Below are positions 42,037 through 55,492 of a stretch of DNA of 64,000 nucleotides, one piece after another; position 1 is the first letter of the stretch, and each line of letters opens with the position of its first letter. The notes under the pieces were generated by a model. It was not told the DNA's origin, made no database searches, and saw only the letters and a program-made list of their open reading frames with translations. The translations under genes and the position numbers were made by a program. The stretch spans positions 21,452,275 to 21,516,274 of the forward strand of contig NC_054881.1 in assembly GCF_018320785.1 (NCBI RefSeq), written 5' to 3'. Origin of the DNA: Cheilinus undulatus (lineage: Eukaryota; Chordata; Actinopteri; Labriformes; Labridae).

Positions 42037-44460
42037 GTAAGTGCTGTAACACGTGTTCAGTGATGTTAAGTGTGTGCACATGTGTGCGTTTGAATGGCTG
42101 AGTCAGTGTCTGTGTATGTATGGCTATAGCAGATGATTTACGCCATTTATTTCCTCCATGGGGTCGACTCAACAGCACCCGATGATTGCTAATTTTTTTC
42201 TACTAAACTAAGAGTAAATAGATTTGAATCATGATGTTGCAGTAACCGGCCCTATAAGCTTCCCTTTTGCGCATTTAAACAAACAAAGTGTGCTATTTTT
42301 CTAAATTTTTCACACCAGCTGTGAATGATTGTGTCATGAGAACTTGAAAAAATAAAAACTGGGTCATTGGGTTTCAGAACTCTGAATTATGTTTCAACTT
42401 AACACAGACATGCTGAGTCACCTTTTAAGGAGACTGTTTAGTGTGATGTGGATTCTTCTGAACAATTACAAAGACCACAAATACCTCCAGATATTCTCTC
42501 TGGATTGCTCCATGTGAGATTTTAAACCTTCTGGCAGTGACTCAGTCTTCAGGGAAGATTTTTTTTCATTTGGTTCAGTCATACGTTTGGTCTATGATAC
42601 TTTAAACTCACAGGAAGTGAGGCGTCTCCACAGCGCCTGACTCAACAGTTGTCACAGTGACAGGAATGACACAGAGCCAAAAGTCAGACAGTTAAAGTCT
42701 GCTGGGTTTCTGGATGAATGGGAGAAGTTTTAGAGGATAGAGGGAGTAGAGAAGTGGGTGTTTGGAGAGATGAATGCCAAATATATTAGACGCTTGGTTC
42801 ATGTAGACAGTTTTCATGTGCGTAGTAGGGCAGGATGGTGATCTACGGTTAAATGTCAGCCTCTGCTGAGAAAGAGACAGTCCTACAAAGGAAGAATTAG
42901 GTGGAGTACATCCCTGCTTTAACTTAATTACAGCCACAATATACTGTGAGGCATGAATGCATAGGTTGTAGAGAGTACAAATAAATCCTTAGAGATCTAA
43001 TAGATCATCTTGAAGTGCACATAAATGTACTAAAACAGATTAGAAGAAGAGCTACTCTTACTTGGGAAAATTGGGGAAAAACCTAAGTGGTACCCTCTGG
43101 TGTTGATGTATAAGCTAAATAGGAAGTGCTCAACTGCAGTCCCTCCATTGTCCTATAGAGGTTGGCTGTTAAAGCCTAAGAACACTAAAGAAGTAGTGAA
43201 CCCTTTAACAGTTTTTCTCAGCTGTGGGGTTCACTTACACTTTAATTAAAGCAGAAATAAACAGGATTATAGCTCAATTCAAAAATACATTTTTGCTCTT
43301 CATAGTTAATTTCCTTAATTATTAAAATTGTTTTGGATGATTTTTTTAAACCTGTTGGAGATAATTTTATTAAGGCTATGAGTTATGAGTACAATAATAA
43401 AGTTCCTGATTGGCTGACGGGCAGGTACATTGTAGCTGTTTTTCAGGACGCTGGTCTTCACTTAAACTTAATCCAGTTACTGACCGTCATCAGTTGGCTT
43501 TGCTTAGATGGTTTTCAGCATTTTGGATGTTAGTCAGATGACAAACTGGACAAGATAGATGGGCGTTTCTCAGTAACTAAGGTATTCCTTTGCCTACATC
43601 AACTCTGTTAAACCCATTTTTAGACGAGGCATGTGAGACTTGTGTCCTTACTGCAACATGGCTTGTTTTGTATTTGGTTTGAATGTTATCAAGTCTGAGC
43701 TTTCAAACTGCCTTGTGAGTCCCCGTCCCCCCCGCTCGATGTGCACGTCTCTTGTGCAGAAAATCTAGAGAATAGAGGGCCTGCTTACTTTTTTCCCTTG
43801 GCCACACACATCTCTGAGCCAAAATAGATAATGAAAGGATAAACTGAGAATCACATTTAACATGTTTAGGCAGGTATGTATGCATATGTTTGTAGAATAT
43901 GTTTTTAGTGTGTTTCTTGGTGACCCTGTTGAAGCCGATATGTGCAAACAGTCTAATCAACTAATCAGCTGTTTCTCTGAAATTCAACTACTGATGAAGC
44001 TTTCTGTTTCCACATCTGTAGAATTTGCCACAGCAAGATAAACTCAGTATCAGTACACCTCCAGTTTGTGATTTTTCAAGTGAAAGCCTGCCTTAGCTTC
44101 TCCTCAGATAAAATCCTCTCATTTGTATAGAATATTTGTATTCATATATTTATTCATATATTTTTTCACTTAATTTGACCCATCAGTAGGTTTTTTTTTA
44201 ATGTTTGTTAGAGTGCTGCTTCTTGTGTGTATTTGACTCTAAACAAATGGCTGAAAATAACTTCTGCTGACTGCCACTGACCCTCAAACACTGCCAAAAA
44301 TGTAAGAAACAAGTAACAGGTGTTTACCAAAAATGCAGTTTTGTTTGCATTTTTTTAAAGCTTTGGTACTTTTCAGTACTATCAATCATCAAAATATATA
44401 GTTTTGACTGTTTTGTTTTAAAACACATGATACTGTAAAGTTTCAAGGTTTTTATTTTTT
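42037..44460. other. rai14: rai14 intron 2, 5' part, nothing recognised
   Basis: AT-rich intron. Chance ORFs only and no repeat family that I could name. Confidence 0.45.
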
Positions 44461-44469
44461 TTAAACCTG

Positions 44470-44920
44470 ACAACCTTTGGGTGGTTTCACATGAGGGTCC
44501 CAGGCCTTAATCAGAGAACACAGGCATCAAGCCACAGTCTACTAGAAGAGGTTGCCTCAAGCTTGGTTCATGTATGCTCAGGCATGACATGCAAATTTTG
44601 TGAACACAACTGTGCTTAAGCACAGCTTACTCGTTGGCAAGCATTCGTCTGCTGAGCTGCACGATGGATGTGAAGGTAGCTAGAGGGTAGTTGGTGGCAT
44701 CTTAAAAATACGAACATCCATAGTTGCCTGCAGGATGGGCTTCATTGTCTGCACAGAACATAACCAAATGTTGACACGAGTGGTTGCGATGGCTGCCTCT
44801 GCTTGATTCTTCTTGGTGAATTTAGAAGCCTATATTGCCACCTACTATAGCAGACAGAACAGATAAGGAAGTGTGCTCAGGCCTGGAATGACGCCACTAA
44901 TGTGAAAGCAGACCAGCGGG
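44470..44920. mobile_element. Possible MITE
   Basis: GGTGGTTTCACATGAGGGTC near the left and the reverse complement of CCACTAATGTGAAAGCAGACC on the right resemble each other (GGTxxxTTTCACATkAG). No duplication was confirmed. Confidence 0.35.
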
Positions 44921-46780
44921 GGAGGGGGTGGAGCATGTTTGTATATTGATCAGCCTTTAAAACCAGGCACTGCCATCATAGGGCTTTATAACACCTCTCT
45001 CCAAACTGCTGACTGACATCACTGTGTCTACATCCGTGTAAAAGTCTATGGGGGAAAAAAGCATTCATCCAGGTGTTTGATTTCATCTTTAATAGCCTGC
45101 AATTTTGCATGCTCTACAGCCTAATATAAGTGAATTATTGCTAACTCAGTTAGCTACGTGGGGGAGCACAATAGTGTCCATTGTTCTAAGAAACGTGGAG
45201 CATAGCGTTAAACCAAAGATCCCAAAAAGTTCCTCCTTAAATGGATGGTGGCTGTTTTACCTTTACTGTGTGTTTTCCAGTTGAACCTTCAGCATTATGG
45301 GGAGAGTTGTAAATAGTTTGAGACTGATGCTTTTGGAGAGATGCCTGTCCTTGCTGAAATAGCCAGTCGTAGGCGGTGGGAGAGAAGAAAGGAAAAAAAG
45401 CAGTGTGTGGATGTGAATGTTGCTTAGAAACACCACTGAAGCCATTTGCAGTCATGCATGCCTTTGCAGACCTCACACCCACGTACACTGTCACTTTTGA
45501 TCGCTTGGATGTCTAATAAATATCCAGTTTGTCTCTTTAACTGTAATGAATGCTTTTTTTTTGTATGAAACCGGAAATGACTGAGGGATAGTGCTGCAAA
45601 AGTCAGAGACAGACATTTAAAACTGGGCAGCAGTTTTGATTGATGTTCAGATCCTCGTGTAGCCGAAGTGCAAACACACTCATTACATAATAAAGTGTCA
45701 TTAGTGAGTCATTACTGCTGTTTGATAACTGATCTAACAGCAAAAGCAGGTTTATCTCCATGCATGTTCTGTTCGATGAAAACTTCAGCCAAAAGTCAAT
45801 ATTACTCCCCATGTGCATTTATGTCAGAATGTGTTTATTGATCCTGTGCTGTGTGAATGGATCGGCTGCAAACTAAAGCATATTTAACTATATTTTAGAT
45901 TACATATGTAACTTAATTGGGAAATACAGATAAATACTTCTCTGAATGTGAGATGACAGGCATACACACTTAGAGAAACTTTTAGCAAAGTTCTCTTCCA
46001 TCTCTTCACGCAGAGGCATTCTGGGTAAAACATGCCAGCCCTCTTGTGCACACACAGTGATTAAAATTAATGACCACCATTAAGATATGCAGAAAAAATG
46101 TTTCACAGACCAGCATGTTTATCCCTTCAGCCAAAAGTCATTCCATTGCTTTTTATAGAAAACCCTGAACAACCTCAGTAGAAAGAAAATATCTCCTGGT
46201 TCTATTTTTGGCTCTCTGTGTGGTGACAGATTACACAGGAATGTTTCTCCCCAAAACAGCCTTTCATTAAAAAAAAACAAAAAAATACAACGATGTCTTC
46301 ATAAATAACTTTCATATGAAGTCAAGATATTCCTAGATAATGGCGTCTGTCCTGGTGTTGAATCTTTCCTGATTTTTTTGCCTGTAGGATCCTCCTCTAG
46401 CCAAGTGAGCTGAGCCAAAGCTTTACTCAAACACCTCGACAATGAGAGGACTAAATAAGGTAGAAATGTAAGAAATTGAACTGGAGATGACAACAAGATG
46501 TAATCATTGTTATATGACACAGGATGTAAAATAGCTAAATGTTGAACTAAGTTATGTGGCCTGATGCTAACACTTGTAGTGTACATTCTTAGACTGTCTG
46601 TATGGACCATTGTTTTAAGATTGTTATACATTATTTTGTTTTTCTCTCCTATAGCTATATGGACCACAACATAATTTGTATCAGGGCTGGATTTTATTGT
46701 AAATAACATGACTGTTTAACTATGTTACTGAAAGCAGCAAAAGTACTAAATGAAATAGTTTCATGTAAAAGTGCATGTCT
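44921..46780. other. rai14 intron 2, unassigned
   Basis: No recognised repeat or exon. A 136-codon minus-strand ORF at 46299-46709 looks like chance. Confidence 0.4.
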
Positions 46781-47429
46781 TTTCAGGAGGGATGCACAAA
46801 TGCATCGGTTTAATGTTAGTATTGGCCAAAAATGACCAACCGAATGGAAGCTGTTGGCCCTTTTTTTGTTTCATTTCAGTGACATTCAGCACATCTAACA
46901 GCTGATTTAAAGAAGAGAGTTATTATTAGGCATAAGTGCTGACCTGTTTGACAAACTGATCTTTTTTGTGGTCACAGATAAGAAGAAAATGCTTGCATTT
47001 TGGGAGTGTCACATCAAAAGAAGTAATGAAAAATAACTTCGGCACCAGTATCAGCAGTAAGCTAGATTTTTATTTTAAACATTGGTATTGGCATTTGCTC
47101 TTATTTTACAATCTACTTTTTAAGTGACTGTCCTATTGGCTTTCAGGAGATGTTGGCTGCATGCAGGTAAATGTCCTGTGTGGATAGGAAAAAAAGAAAA
47201 TACATATCAATCCAGTGTAATACAGGAACCCATTGGCAGTTATCTAACAGTAATCTAGCTTTAATTTATGGAGTTAAATATCTTAATGCAGGCAGAGCCA
47301 ATATTTTACTCCAAAGGGCCACGGTTTTGCTCTTACCAAATTTGAACGACCTTGCATATTGAAAGTGTGTGTCTATGGTGCTATGCAACAAAGCGCACCC
47401 CTGATCAGCTTGAGTCAAGAGGGCAGAGA

Positions 47430-47860
47430 TCACGGGAGAACTGCGACTTCACGCTGGAATAGCATGTCTGCAGCAGTTTATTCAGCCTTTTTTGGGGTTG
47501 ATTTGTCATTCGTTCCATCATGATTCCATGATTTTATCGCTTCAGCCATGAGTGAGTTCATTAAGAAGTTAAAAGGTTAATGTTTACTCAAAAGGATGTG
47601 CCATTTCATGCAAAATTCTGTTTTTTTTTTTTTTTTTACCTCAGAAGAAAACTTTTCCTCATGAATGCTGCCGTTGTAGCTCTGTAACACCACTGACCTC
47701 CCGTTGACCTATTGCTTTTGCTGCAAGATGAGACGTAACCTTTATAAAGTGATGATTTTTTGTTTAGGAGTCTGTGCAATGTGTTACATTTTGAAGTTGC
47801 AGGATACTTTGCATGCTTTTTTTTGGCTCTCATTCCTGTTTCTGATGCTATCCACTATCC
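47430..47860 (+). repeat. Unclassified dispersed repeat, copy 1
   Basis: Colinear with 49640-49980: shared landmarks include GCAAAATTCTGT (copy 2 GTAAAATTCTGT), ATAAAGTGATGAT, and GCAATGTGTTACATTTTGAA (copy 2 GCATTGTGTTGTATTTTAAA). A 17-T run sits within this copy. Confidence 0.65.
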
Positions 47861-49639
47861 TCCGCTATCAATCAAGGCATAAAAAAGCCCAAAAGACTTT
47901 AGGCACTAAGACTTTAACTTCCCTTCATTTAAATTAAGTATTCCATTAATCCCCTATAGTCAGAGCCATTATTGTTTAACTTGCTGTGACCAGTAAAGGT
48001 CTTTATTATGTGGAAATATGTTAAGAAGTGAATTTATCACATAAGCAGCCTTGCAACAGTACAGCTGGGCAGACTCAGCAGAATGTGTCACCAGGTTAAG
48101 AAGATCAGCGTCTCTGAAATGCTGCACTGTGAATTCACTGCAAGGCCAAGTGGTGTGAAAATGCTGCCTACACTTAAGGTGTTCATGCATTTCAAATCTC
48201 AAGAAAAATCAGCTTTACTGAGATTTTCTCACAGATAATACAACACTATACAACATCAGCATTCCTTTCTGCTGGGCTCATTGTAGCTGTTCTGCTGCGA
48301 CTTTATTCACATTAAATTTGTCCACTTAAGTCCTGTGCAGCCTGTACCCGAAGGGGGAGGACAGCAGCAATGTGCTGCTTTATCAGACTCTGTGGGCAGG
48401 TGCGCAGTTATGCAAGGTCAGAGTGAATCAGAGGAATTTTTCCTCTGTGTGTTATGAAATGTTTGCATGTCTGTCTGTTGGATTTCTGGGCTTCGTTTGA
48501 GCTTTGTTTCTGTTTGTTGAAGTCTGCCAGAATTATGTATTTGGTATATGTCATTGACCTTTGGTGATCCCTCTGTGGATCATTTTGAGTAAGCTCATAC
48601 AGCTGATCAGTATTATGATGGCGGTTTCATTTCTGTTTATATGAGCAGTGTTTAAGACGAGCAGACTTTGTAAGCTGGTTTCTGAGAATGGGTTTGGCAA
48701 ACAGCCACAGACAGACTTAAAGGCATTCTTCTGCAGTTTGGAGGAACAATCAGCTGTCAGAAATGGTTTTTCAGTGATCTGCACTGATTTTATGTGTAAG
48801 AATGGCTGGTCCAATTAAAAGTTGGTTGTGTTTTTAGTCCAGTCAGTCAGGCTCACTTTATTTACATTCATATAGAGAAGAAAATGTGTTTTTGCAAGGA
48901 TGTTGTTAGATTTTGTGACTGACAAGACTTTTTATGGCTATCAATTGATAAACTACTGTTTTTACTTTGTTTTTGTTTATTGCTCTTTATACAATGGCAC
49001 AAGAGTTTTGGTATTGACCAGAGCTGGACTCGATTTCGCTCTGGCTTTTTTGTCAAACAAAGCTGAGAACTAAATGCCACTGACAAATTAAGTTATGTTT
49101 ATTCTCGCTGTTTTCACTGACTCTTGTTGTCAGAGGTGAACCAAGTGCTTACTTACTCCTTACTCTGGTAGAAGTACATTGAAAAAAAGCAAGTCTTAAT
49201 AAAAAGATAAAATCATACCAGCCCCAAAGTTTAGGGAAAAATGCCCCAAAGCCAGTTCAGCCCTGGTATTGTCATTTCTACAAATTTTGATACTTAAAGA
49301 GAGATCAAGCTCTAAAATGATAAGCTTAAGGTTTTCTGTAAAAATTTGCCTTTAGCTAAACTTTATATGAAGAATACAGTCTATTCTTGCAGTGATTAAG
49401 GTTATAAAGAAGTATTAAAGCACTGAAAACATCCGTCCATCCATGATTACAACTTAATGCTTCATTGAGGCTACTAACTCAAAGAAAGCATGTTGAACTT
49501 GCTTCATGGTACAACCGAGAGATGCTCCATAATTGACTTTTAATTGCGATCACATAATTGGCCTTCCCACAATCACTGACTTCTGACAATTATTTCAGTT
49601 TATAATACATGCTCTGCCTATTGAAATCTCCATGCAGTC

Positions 49640-49980
49640 CTCTAGACTTGAGATCACAAAAAAACTATGATTTCATGCAGTGAGAGTATGTAAACAGCAG
49701 ATTATGTTGCTTTTCTTGGGTTGATTTTTCATTTATTTCAACATCTTATGCTTCCACCGAGGTGGTTACATTGGGAAGTTAAAGGTTTATTTTTTCATCA
49801 AAAGATGTATAGTTTCATGTAAAATTCTGTGATTGTGTATGATTTTCCTGTAGCTTTCCTTTCCTTTCCTCTAGCTTTGTTGATAAAGTGATGATCTGCC
49901 ACAAGGGACCCGTGCATTGTGTTGTATTTTAAAGCTGACCAGATGCTTTCTATGTTTTTTAATGGCTGTTTAGGTTGATC
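49640..49980 (+). repeat. Unclassified dispersed repeat, copy 2
   Basis: Same order of landmarks as at 47430-47860, with substitutions and a missing middle block. It directly precedes the LINE fragment at 50.0 kb, so it could be the LINE's own upstream part or an older neighbour. Confidence 0.65.
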
Positions 49981-49999
49981 TGCTCTATGTGGGGCCTCT

Positions 50000-50920
50000 T
50001 AGTTTGCTGAGTGAAGTGAAGTAATGGGAATGCACATCTCAGGGACTAAAATAAAGATCCAGGCATTTGGGGATGACTTGGTTGCTGCCTTTGAATCTGT
50101 GTCTGTGAATGGTCAGAGCAGGGAAGTTGTAGAGCCGTTCATCTACCTTGACAGTGTAATACATCGATCTGCTGACTGTGAGGCTGAGATCAACCACAGA
50201 TTTGGACTCGCACATGAGCAATGGGTTTGCGGAGCAAGACAGTGTGGTGTTCCCAGTATCTGAGCATGTGGACAAAAGTTAGAGTCTTTTGGTCTTGGGT
50301 CCTTCTGGTCTTACTATACTGCTGTGAGGCCTGGACATTGACTGATGGCCAGAGGCACTAGCCTGACTCCTTCGTGACAGCTTCTCTTCAGTGCAACTTT
50401 GACTGTTATTGGCAAGATCACGTGTCTAATGCTGACGTGCTCAGGAGAGTGGGGATGGGAATAGTCAGCCTGATATAGGAGCTGTGCTTTTATGGGCTCC
50501 TGGTGCACTTTGCTGGGCCTGATCCAGCTCACCACATACTAGGTGTACCAGACCCGGTGTGCGCTGTGTAGGGGGCAGCTTGAGGATACCTGAAGAGATG
50601 GGGCATGGGCCTGGAGCAAGCCTGTAGAATGGACATCAGGAGGCCAGAGAAGTACAAGACCAAGGTTGGCTCAGTGACGTGACGACTTGGATTGCTGCAG
50701 TTTGGCCGTGGCCAGCACTGGGAAAAGACCTGGCAGGTATCTTGAGCAGAGCAGAGGGGTGGTTCAGAGACTTGCCATAGATGGACTGGAGCACAGGCAG
50801 TGGAACTGCAAAGTCTGGCTATAGAGGGAGTGATCTGCTGTGCTGTGCACCTTAAAAGCAGATAGCATACACACAGAGTATGTGGAATTTGGGGGTTAGG
50901 CAGGATCAATGAACCCACAT
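50000..50920 (+). mobile_element. Non-LTR retrotransposon (LINE) reverse-transcriptase C-terminal fragment
   Basis: The plus-strand frames read FIYLDSVIHRSADCEAEINH (family form YLGSVIDxDGxxExEIxxRI), then VLLVLLYCCEAWTLTDGQRH (VLLYGCExWTLT), WQDHVSNADVLRRVG, and later GMGLEQACRMDIRRPEKYK. The order and motifs are those of LINE reverse transcriptase thumb and C-terminal regions. Several stops and frameshifts make it dead. The clade was not decided. Confidence 0.85.
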
Positions 50921-50924
50921 TAGC

Positions 50925-53900
50925 TGATTTTTATTTCTTTGTCCATCCTTATTCCATAAATTTTAGAGTGTTTTAAGGACTGAAGATTTAGGTCTGATTT
51001 TTCTCAGACTTCTATAATTTACTCAAAGTGATTATGGTAAAAAAAAAATGTATGTGATTGTGATATTGACAATAAAATCCTCATTGCAGTTTAGCTTAAG
51101 CTGTGCAGCTGAAGCTCCAGATCAGCTAAATGAAAACTTTTCCTATCTATCTAAAGGTTGCAAAAAGAAATAAATATATAAATCAACACCTGATCATTGA
51201 CCGTGTAAACAAACAGCAAATATAAACATACATGCAGTATAATTTACTAAGTTTGTTGAAGAACAGAAGTCATACAGGTAGGATTCCCAGTAGTAAATAG
51301 TTTCTAAATACCTTAATCACAGTCAAACAATGTTTACAACATCCAGAAAGTTCAACACTTTTTTCCTCTCGGTTTTTCAAACATTAATGTCAGAAAAACA
51401 GTGAGATGGTGTAATTACTCTTAGAAATGTTAATTAAAAGTTGTGTTGTGTGTTGACCCTGTGAGAGCACATTTACGACTCTGTCCCTGCTGTTAGAGCC
51501 GAGCTGCTCTAAATTGGTTAATTTGCCTGGACTATTACCTGGCTCTCAGCTCTTTACCACCTAAAGCAGTTAACTCACTGACTGTGCTGCTGTGCACAAA
51601 CATACACAATCTCAGCTCATTCTTCAGCGTGTATTTGCTAGTTTACAGTGGTTTTAGCACTAAAACCCTTAGCCAGACTACATACTGTAACACTACTCAA
51701 AACTGCTCCCCCAGCTGCTAGACTAAGCTGGATTACTCAAGGCTGTTTTCCATCCATATCCATAGACTAAGTATCCCACAGCATACACACAGACCCCCCC
51801 CGCCCCCCTTATCATCCAGACTGTGTGTCTAATTGATGTGTGGATTATGCTGTCTCCTCTCACTCCTCACAGCTGTCTCATGGCTTCTATTCATGCGAGG
51901 TTACATGACCCTGGAGACTAAAAACATTTAATGTTAATGCCTGGTTAAAATGAAACAATCTAAATTTAGAAAAGTGTAAAATGTATAAACAAGGCTGATT
52001 TTATCAGAAAGTGTTTCTACTTTGCTAAGTGGAGCAGCCCTGCAGAGAAACACCACAAGCTGATCACTTGAAAACATTTCTAAATAATGCAACGTGCACT
52101 GGTGGTTTAAAACATTAAACTGTGATATTTCTCCACATCAAAGAGACTTTAGCCATTAGAGAGAAATGTAACGTTCTACTTGTTTCACAACAGCTGCAGT
52201 AGCAAAATCATCTTATTGTAACAATAATGAAGCACTGCTGGATTTTATATGGAAGGTTTTTTCTTGAAGCCCGAAGTATTTCCACTTGGCTCTATTTGAT
52301 TTGGCCCAGTCCGACTCGGTTTGGCATGGCATGGTTTATTCTGGCGTGGTCTAGTGAAAGGGTATTAGCACTGTGGGAGACAGTAAAACCTCAGGGATGG
52401 CCCTACATTAATCTGGCAGAGGAGGAGGAAGGGTGTGTGTTGGTGTGTGCGCTGTCTTCATTGTCAGCAGTAGAAAGTGTTAAAAATGATGATGCGGAGC
52501 TGTTCACAGTAACAATAGTGGGGTTTTCCTAGTTAATAAATTTAAAAAGCATAGCAGACACAAAGCAGCAAATCATTTTTCATCATTACAGTGATATGGA
52601 AATGTGCAATAATCATGTTGCAAAAACTGCTAGTCACTGTGAATATGAAAACAAATGATATGAACATTTGATTTGATGTTGATTTTCAAATGTTTTGCGT
52701 GCAAACATTTTACCAACTATTTGCACAATTGTGTTCAGCAGTCAGCTTTATTAAAATTAAAAGGTGAGATGTTGAAGCAGTCCCATTCAGCAGCATTATA
52801 AATTCATTATAATGATGATGAATAATAATTATAACAGAAATGCTGCTAATGTGCAATTGACATTGTGTACAGAAGTTTGCCTGCAATTTTGGTGATTAAG
52901 AATAAGAATTGACCCAGTATTGGGTATCTAGGTCTTACGTTTTTGTTGCTGTGGTATCGACAAAGGTACCAATATCATTGATATTTACTTTCCTTATCTT
53001 TATTACATTTCAGTTGTCCAGTTTAAAAAAGTTTGGCATCTTACTTTGAAAGAAAAAAAATCTGGCAAACAGTAAAGTAGCTTTGTGTCACAGATTTATT
53101 TTAAATGTAAATTAACCTGAAAAGTGCTGCATAGTGGTTCATCCTTTCAACCTGTTGTTATCTTTGCTATGCATTATTTCATTATTACTGGTTAAAAATA
53201 TGGTCTTGATTTATGTGTACAATAAGTCGGTCTTGACAGAGGGTGTGAGCACAAAGTAGTTAGTCAGATTTAGTTTTTCTGTCCATTGTGAAAGTGTTGC
53301 AATAGTCTCATGATGAAGAGTCTCTGTGTTTGTCATCCAGATAGAGAAGTTTAAAGATATCCAGTAAAACTTTATAACAGCCATTTTTAGCTGCTGATTG
53401 CACAAACAGCTGTGCCCTTATCCTAAAGTTTCCCCCTTAAAACCAGAGCTTCTGAAAGAAAGGTTTTAAAATCTGGGAAAAAACGAAATCCCGACTTGAA
53501 CTAGTTTAAAATAATCCAAGGAAAGCCTGAGGAGAAAGGCTTAGAGCCTGTTTAAACAGGGATCCAATTAAAGCAGGAAATGCCCGTGGGATCTCTTTAT
53601 TTCTTATCGTATGTGTACATAAACTAGAGAAATTCAGCCAGGAAACCTGCTTGTCAGCAGATACATGAGGTGGCAAGCGTGGTGAAGGCAGGCGGATATG
53701 ATCCTTGTGTCTGTGCATGTGTTTGCATGCTCATTTATGTGTGGGTGCATGTTTGTGTATAGGCTTGTTTCTAGTCTGGTGTGGGTGTGAGGGCATCAGT
53801 GATGATGCAAGCTGCTGTCTGCTGCTGTATGGTAATGATTATGTATTTATCCTTAAGAGGATGTTTGAGTGAGGAGATATGTCAGTAATAATTTAGAAAA

Positions 53901-54470
53901 CTGCGGCCATGGATCCAGTTTAGTATGACTCACATTGCTAATGTATTTGATAAAATGAGAGATGCTAGATGTAACTTATCACCGATAAAGACAAAGGCAT
54001 CAGAAAGATAGGTGAAGAAGACAATGAGAGGAGTTCAGTTGAAGGGTTTAGGCCAAAGCTGCAAAGACTGAGGAAAAAAGGAGACTTACATAAAGGAATA
54101 ATGAGGAGAGAGTCTGAATGATGAGAGCAACCATGAGGAGGAGAGACTCCCTGTGCAGTGAGCTCCCCACCCTCAGCCGGGTTGTTTGGTTTGGCCCTCT
54201 CTGAACAACTGGAACAATATTCATCTAAGAAGATGGATGGTGGAGGGTTAGAAACAGTTCACCTGAAAAAATCTGTGAGAACTTTCCTTCATGAGACACT
54301 TTTGGCATTACGTGGCTTTTTTCAGTGCACTTCCGAGAACTGTTTTTGCACACAAAAAACAAATGTGATTAAGTACGTAGATAAAAGTACAAAGAACAGT
54401 TCCATGGATTAAACTTGCAAGTAGGAAACTACATCCTGTACTGAGATTTTGCTCCAAACTTAAAATGATC
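50925..54470. other. rai14 intron 2, mostly unassigned
   Basis: A stretch near 52280-52360 (TTGGCCCAGTCCGACTCGGT) resembles GC-patterned ends of a fish MITE, but has no confirmed partner. Nothing else recognised. Confidence 0.35.
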
Positions 54471-54694
54471 CATTAAAAGTGTTACTTTTTATTGCTTCCT
54501 TTTTGACCTATGGGACCCTATCTGTGTGCACTAGTATCCTAGCATGTGTAAACTGCCCTATCCTTACTAAATAAAAGGATACCGCAGAGTATTTTTGCCC
54601 TACTCAGCTGCCTTTATGAGCACTTCTTGGTGTAATGAGCGTGCTTGCTTTCCAAGTCCAGCAGTATTTATTTATAGTTCAGGAAGGCTATTTG

Positions 54695-54775
54695 TGTCAG
54701 AAGGAAATGTTGCACGAGTGCTATTTTTTGCCAGAGGTCCGTTTGCACCCATAAATGTCCAGGGCTAGACCTTAG
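54695..54775 (+). repeat. Direct-repeat module, copy 1
   Basis: GAAATGTTGCACGAGTGCTA followed by CCCATAAATGTCCAGGGCT. Diverged copy at 55405-55490. Confidence 0.6.
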
Positions 54776-54999
54776 CATCAGTCCTCAAGGTTTAAAATAA
54801 GGGCATTGAATAAAAGAGTTGTGCTTTAAGAAGAGGTTTCGAGTTGTAGTTATGAGATCATGTTGATGTAGTAGGGTAGTTTTCCTTTGTGTGATAATGG
54901 TGATATTTATGCTCTAGAGTCAGTAGCAGTACTACTGCATTTATAGACTCTTTTTAGTTATCTCCTCCTATTTTGTGCATTATGCACCAAATAAAACAA

Positions 55000-55280
55000 T
55001 ATTTTGTGTTGTTTCTGTATGACTGTACATGCTGGTACATCTAGATGTTTAAAGAAGCGTATAAAATGATTCGATATTGTATGTAAGGGGCAGGATTAGA
55101 CAAGCTTTGCTTCATTCTGCTCCTTTTCAAACACATCATGTAGCTTATGTTTTCTAGATGTCACCTGTTTGATGCATCATCTATGTAGAGTCTTTTGGAC
55201 TTTTTTTTTTTAATGTATGAACTATTCTTTTCTCTTTTTTTTTGGTCATGTTCAAGATAAATAAAGATCAAATAAAAAAA
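55000..55280 (+). mobile_element. LINE 3' UTR/tail
   Basis: AAGGGGCAGGATTAGACAAG, then TTCATTCTGCTCCTTTTCAA, poly-T, and ATGTTCAAGATAAATAAAGA with an A-rich end. These match, in order, a common fish LINE tail (GGGGTGGGATTAAATAAGCT ... GTTCGAAATAAAC). No coding part was seen upstream. Confidence 0.6.
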
Positions 55281-55404
55281 TGTAAGCCAGACTTTCATAT
55301 TTGCATGCAAAATTTGGCCGACCACGTTACAAAGTAAAAAGAACAGTTTGGCAAACGGAAATGTAATCTTATAACTAACAATTACAAATCAGTATTTGTT
55401 TATT

Positions 55405-55490
55405 TAATGCATTATTAGGAGAAAATGTTGCACCAGTGGCACTTTTTATGTACCATAGGTCTATTTGCAGCCATAAATGTCCAGTGCTGA
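55405..55490 (+). repeat. Direct-repeat module, copy 2
   Basis: GAAAATGTTGCACCAGTGGC followed by GCCATAAATGTCCAGTGCT. Pairs with 54695-54775. The LINE tail lies between them. Confidence 0.6.
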
Positions 55491-55492
55491 AG

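Noticed and set aside
46299-46709. 136-codon minus-strand ORF
   Set aside because: The composition is AT-driven, with no domain, no conserved motif and no splice or promoter context.
50529-50918. 129-codon minus-strand ORF
   Set aside because: Antisense to the plus-strand LINE reverse-transcriptase fragment.
52480-52532. KNDDAELFTVTIV frame as a rai14 exon
   Set aside because: It superficially resembles the NKNDDRLLQAVENGD start of the ankyrin region, but the residues after NDD do not match and no acceptor fits.
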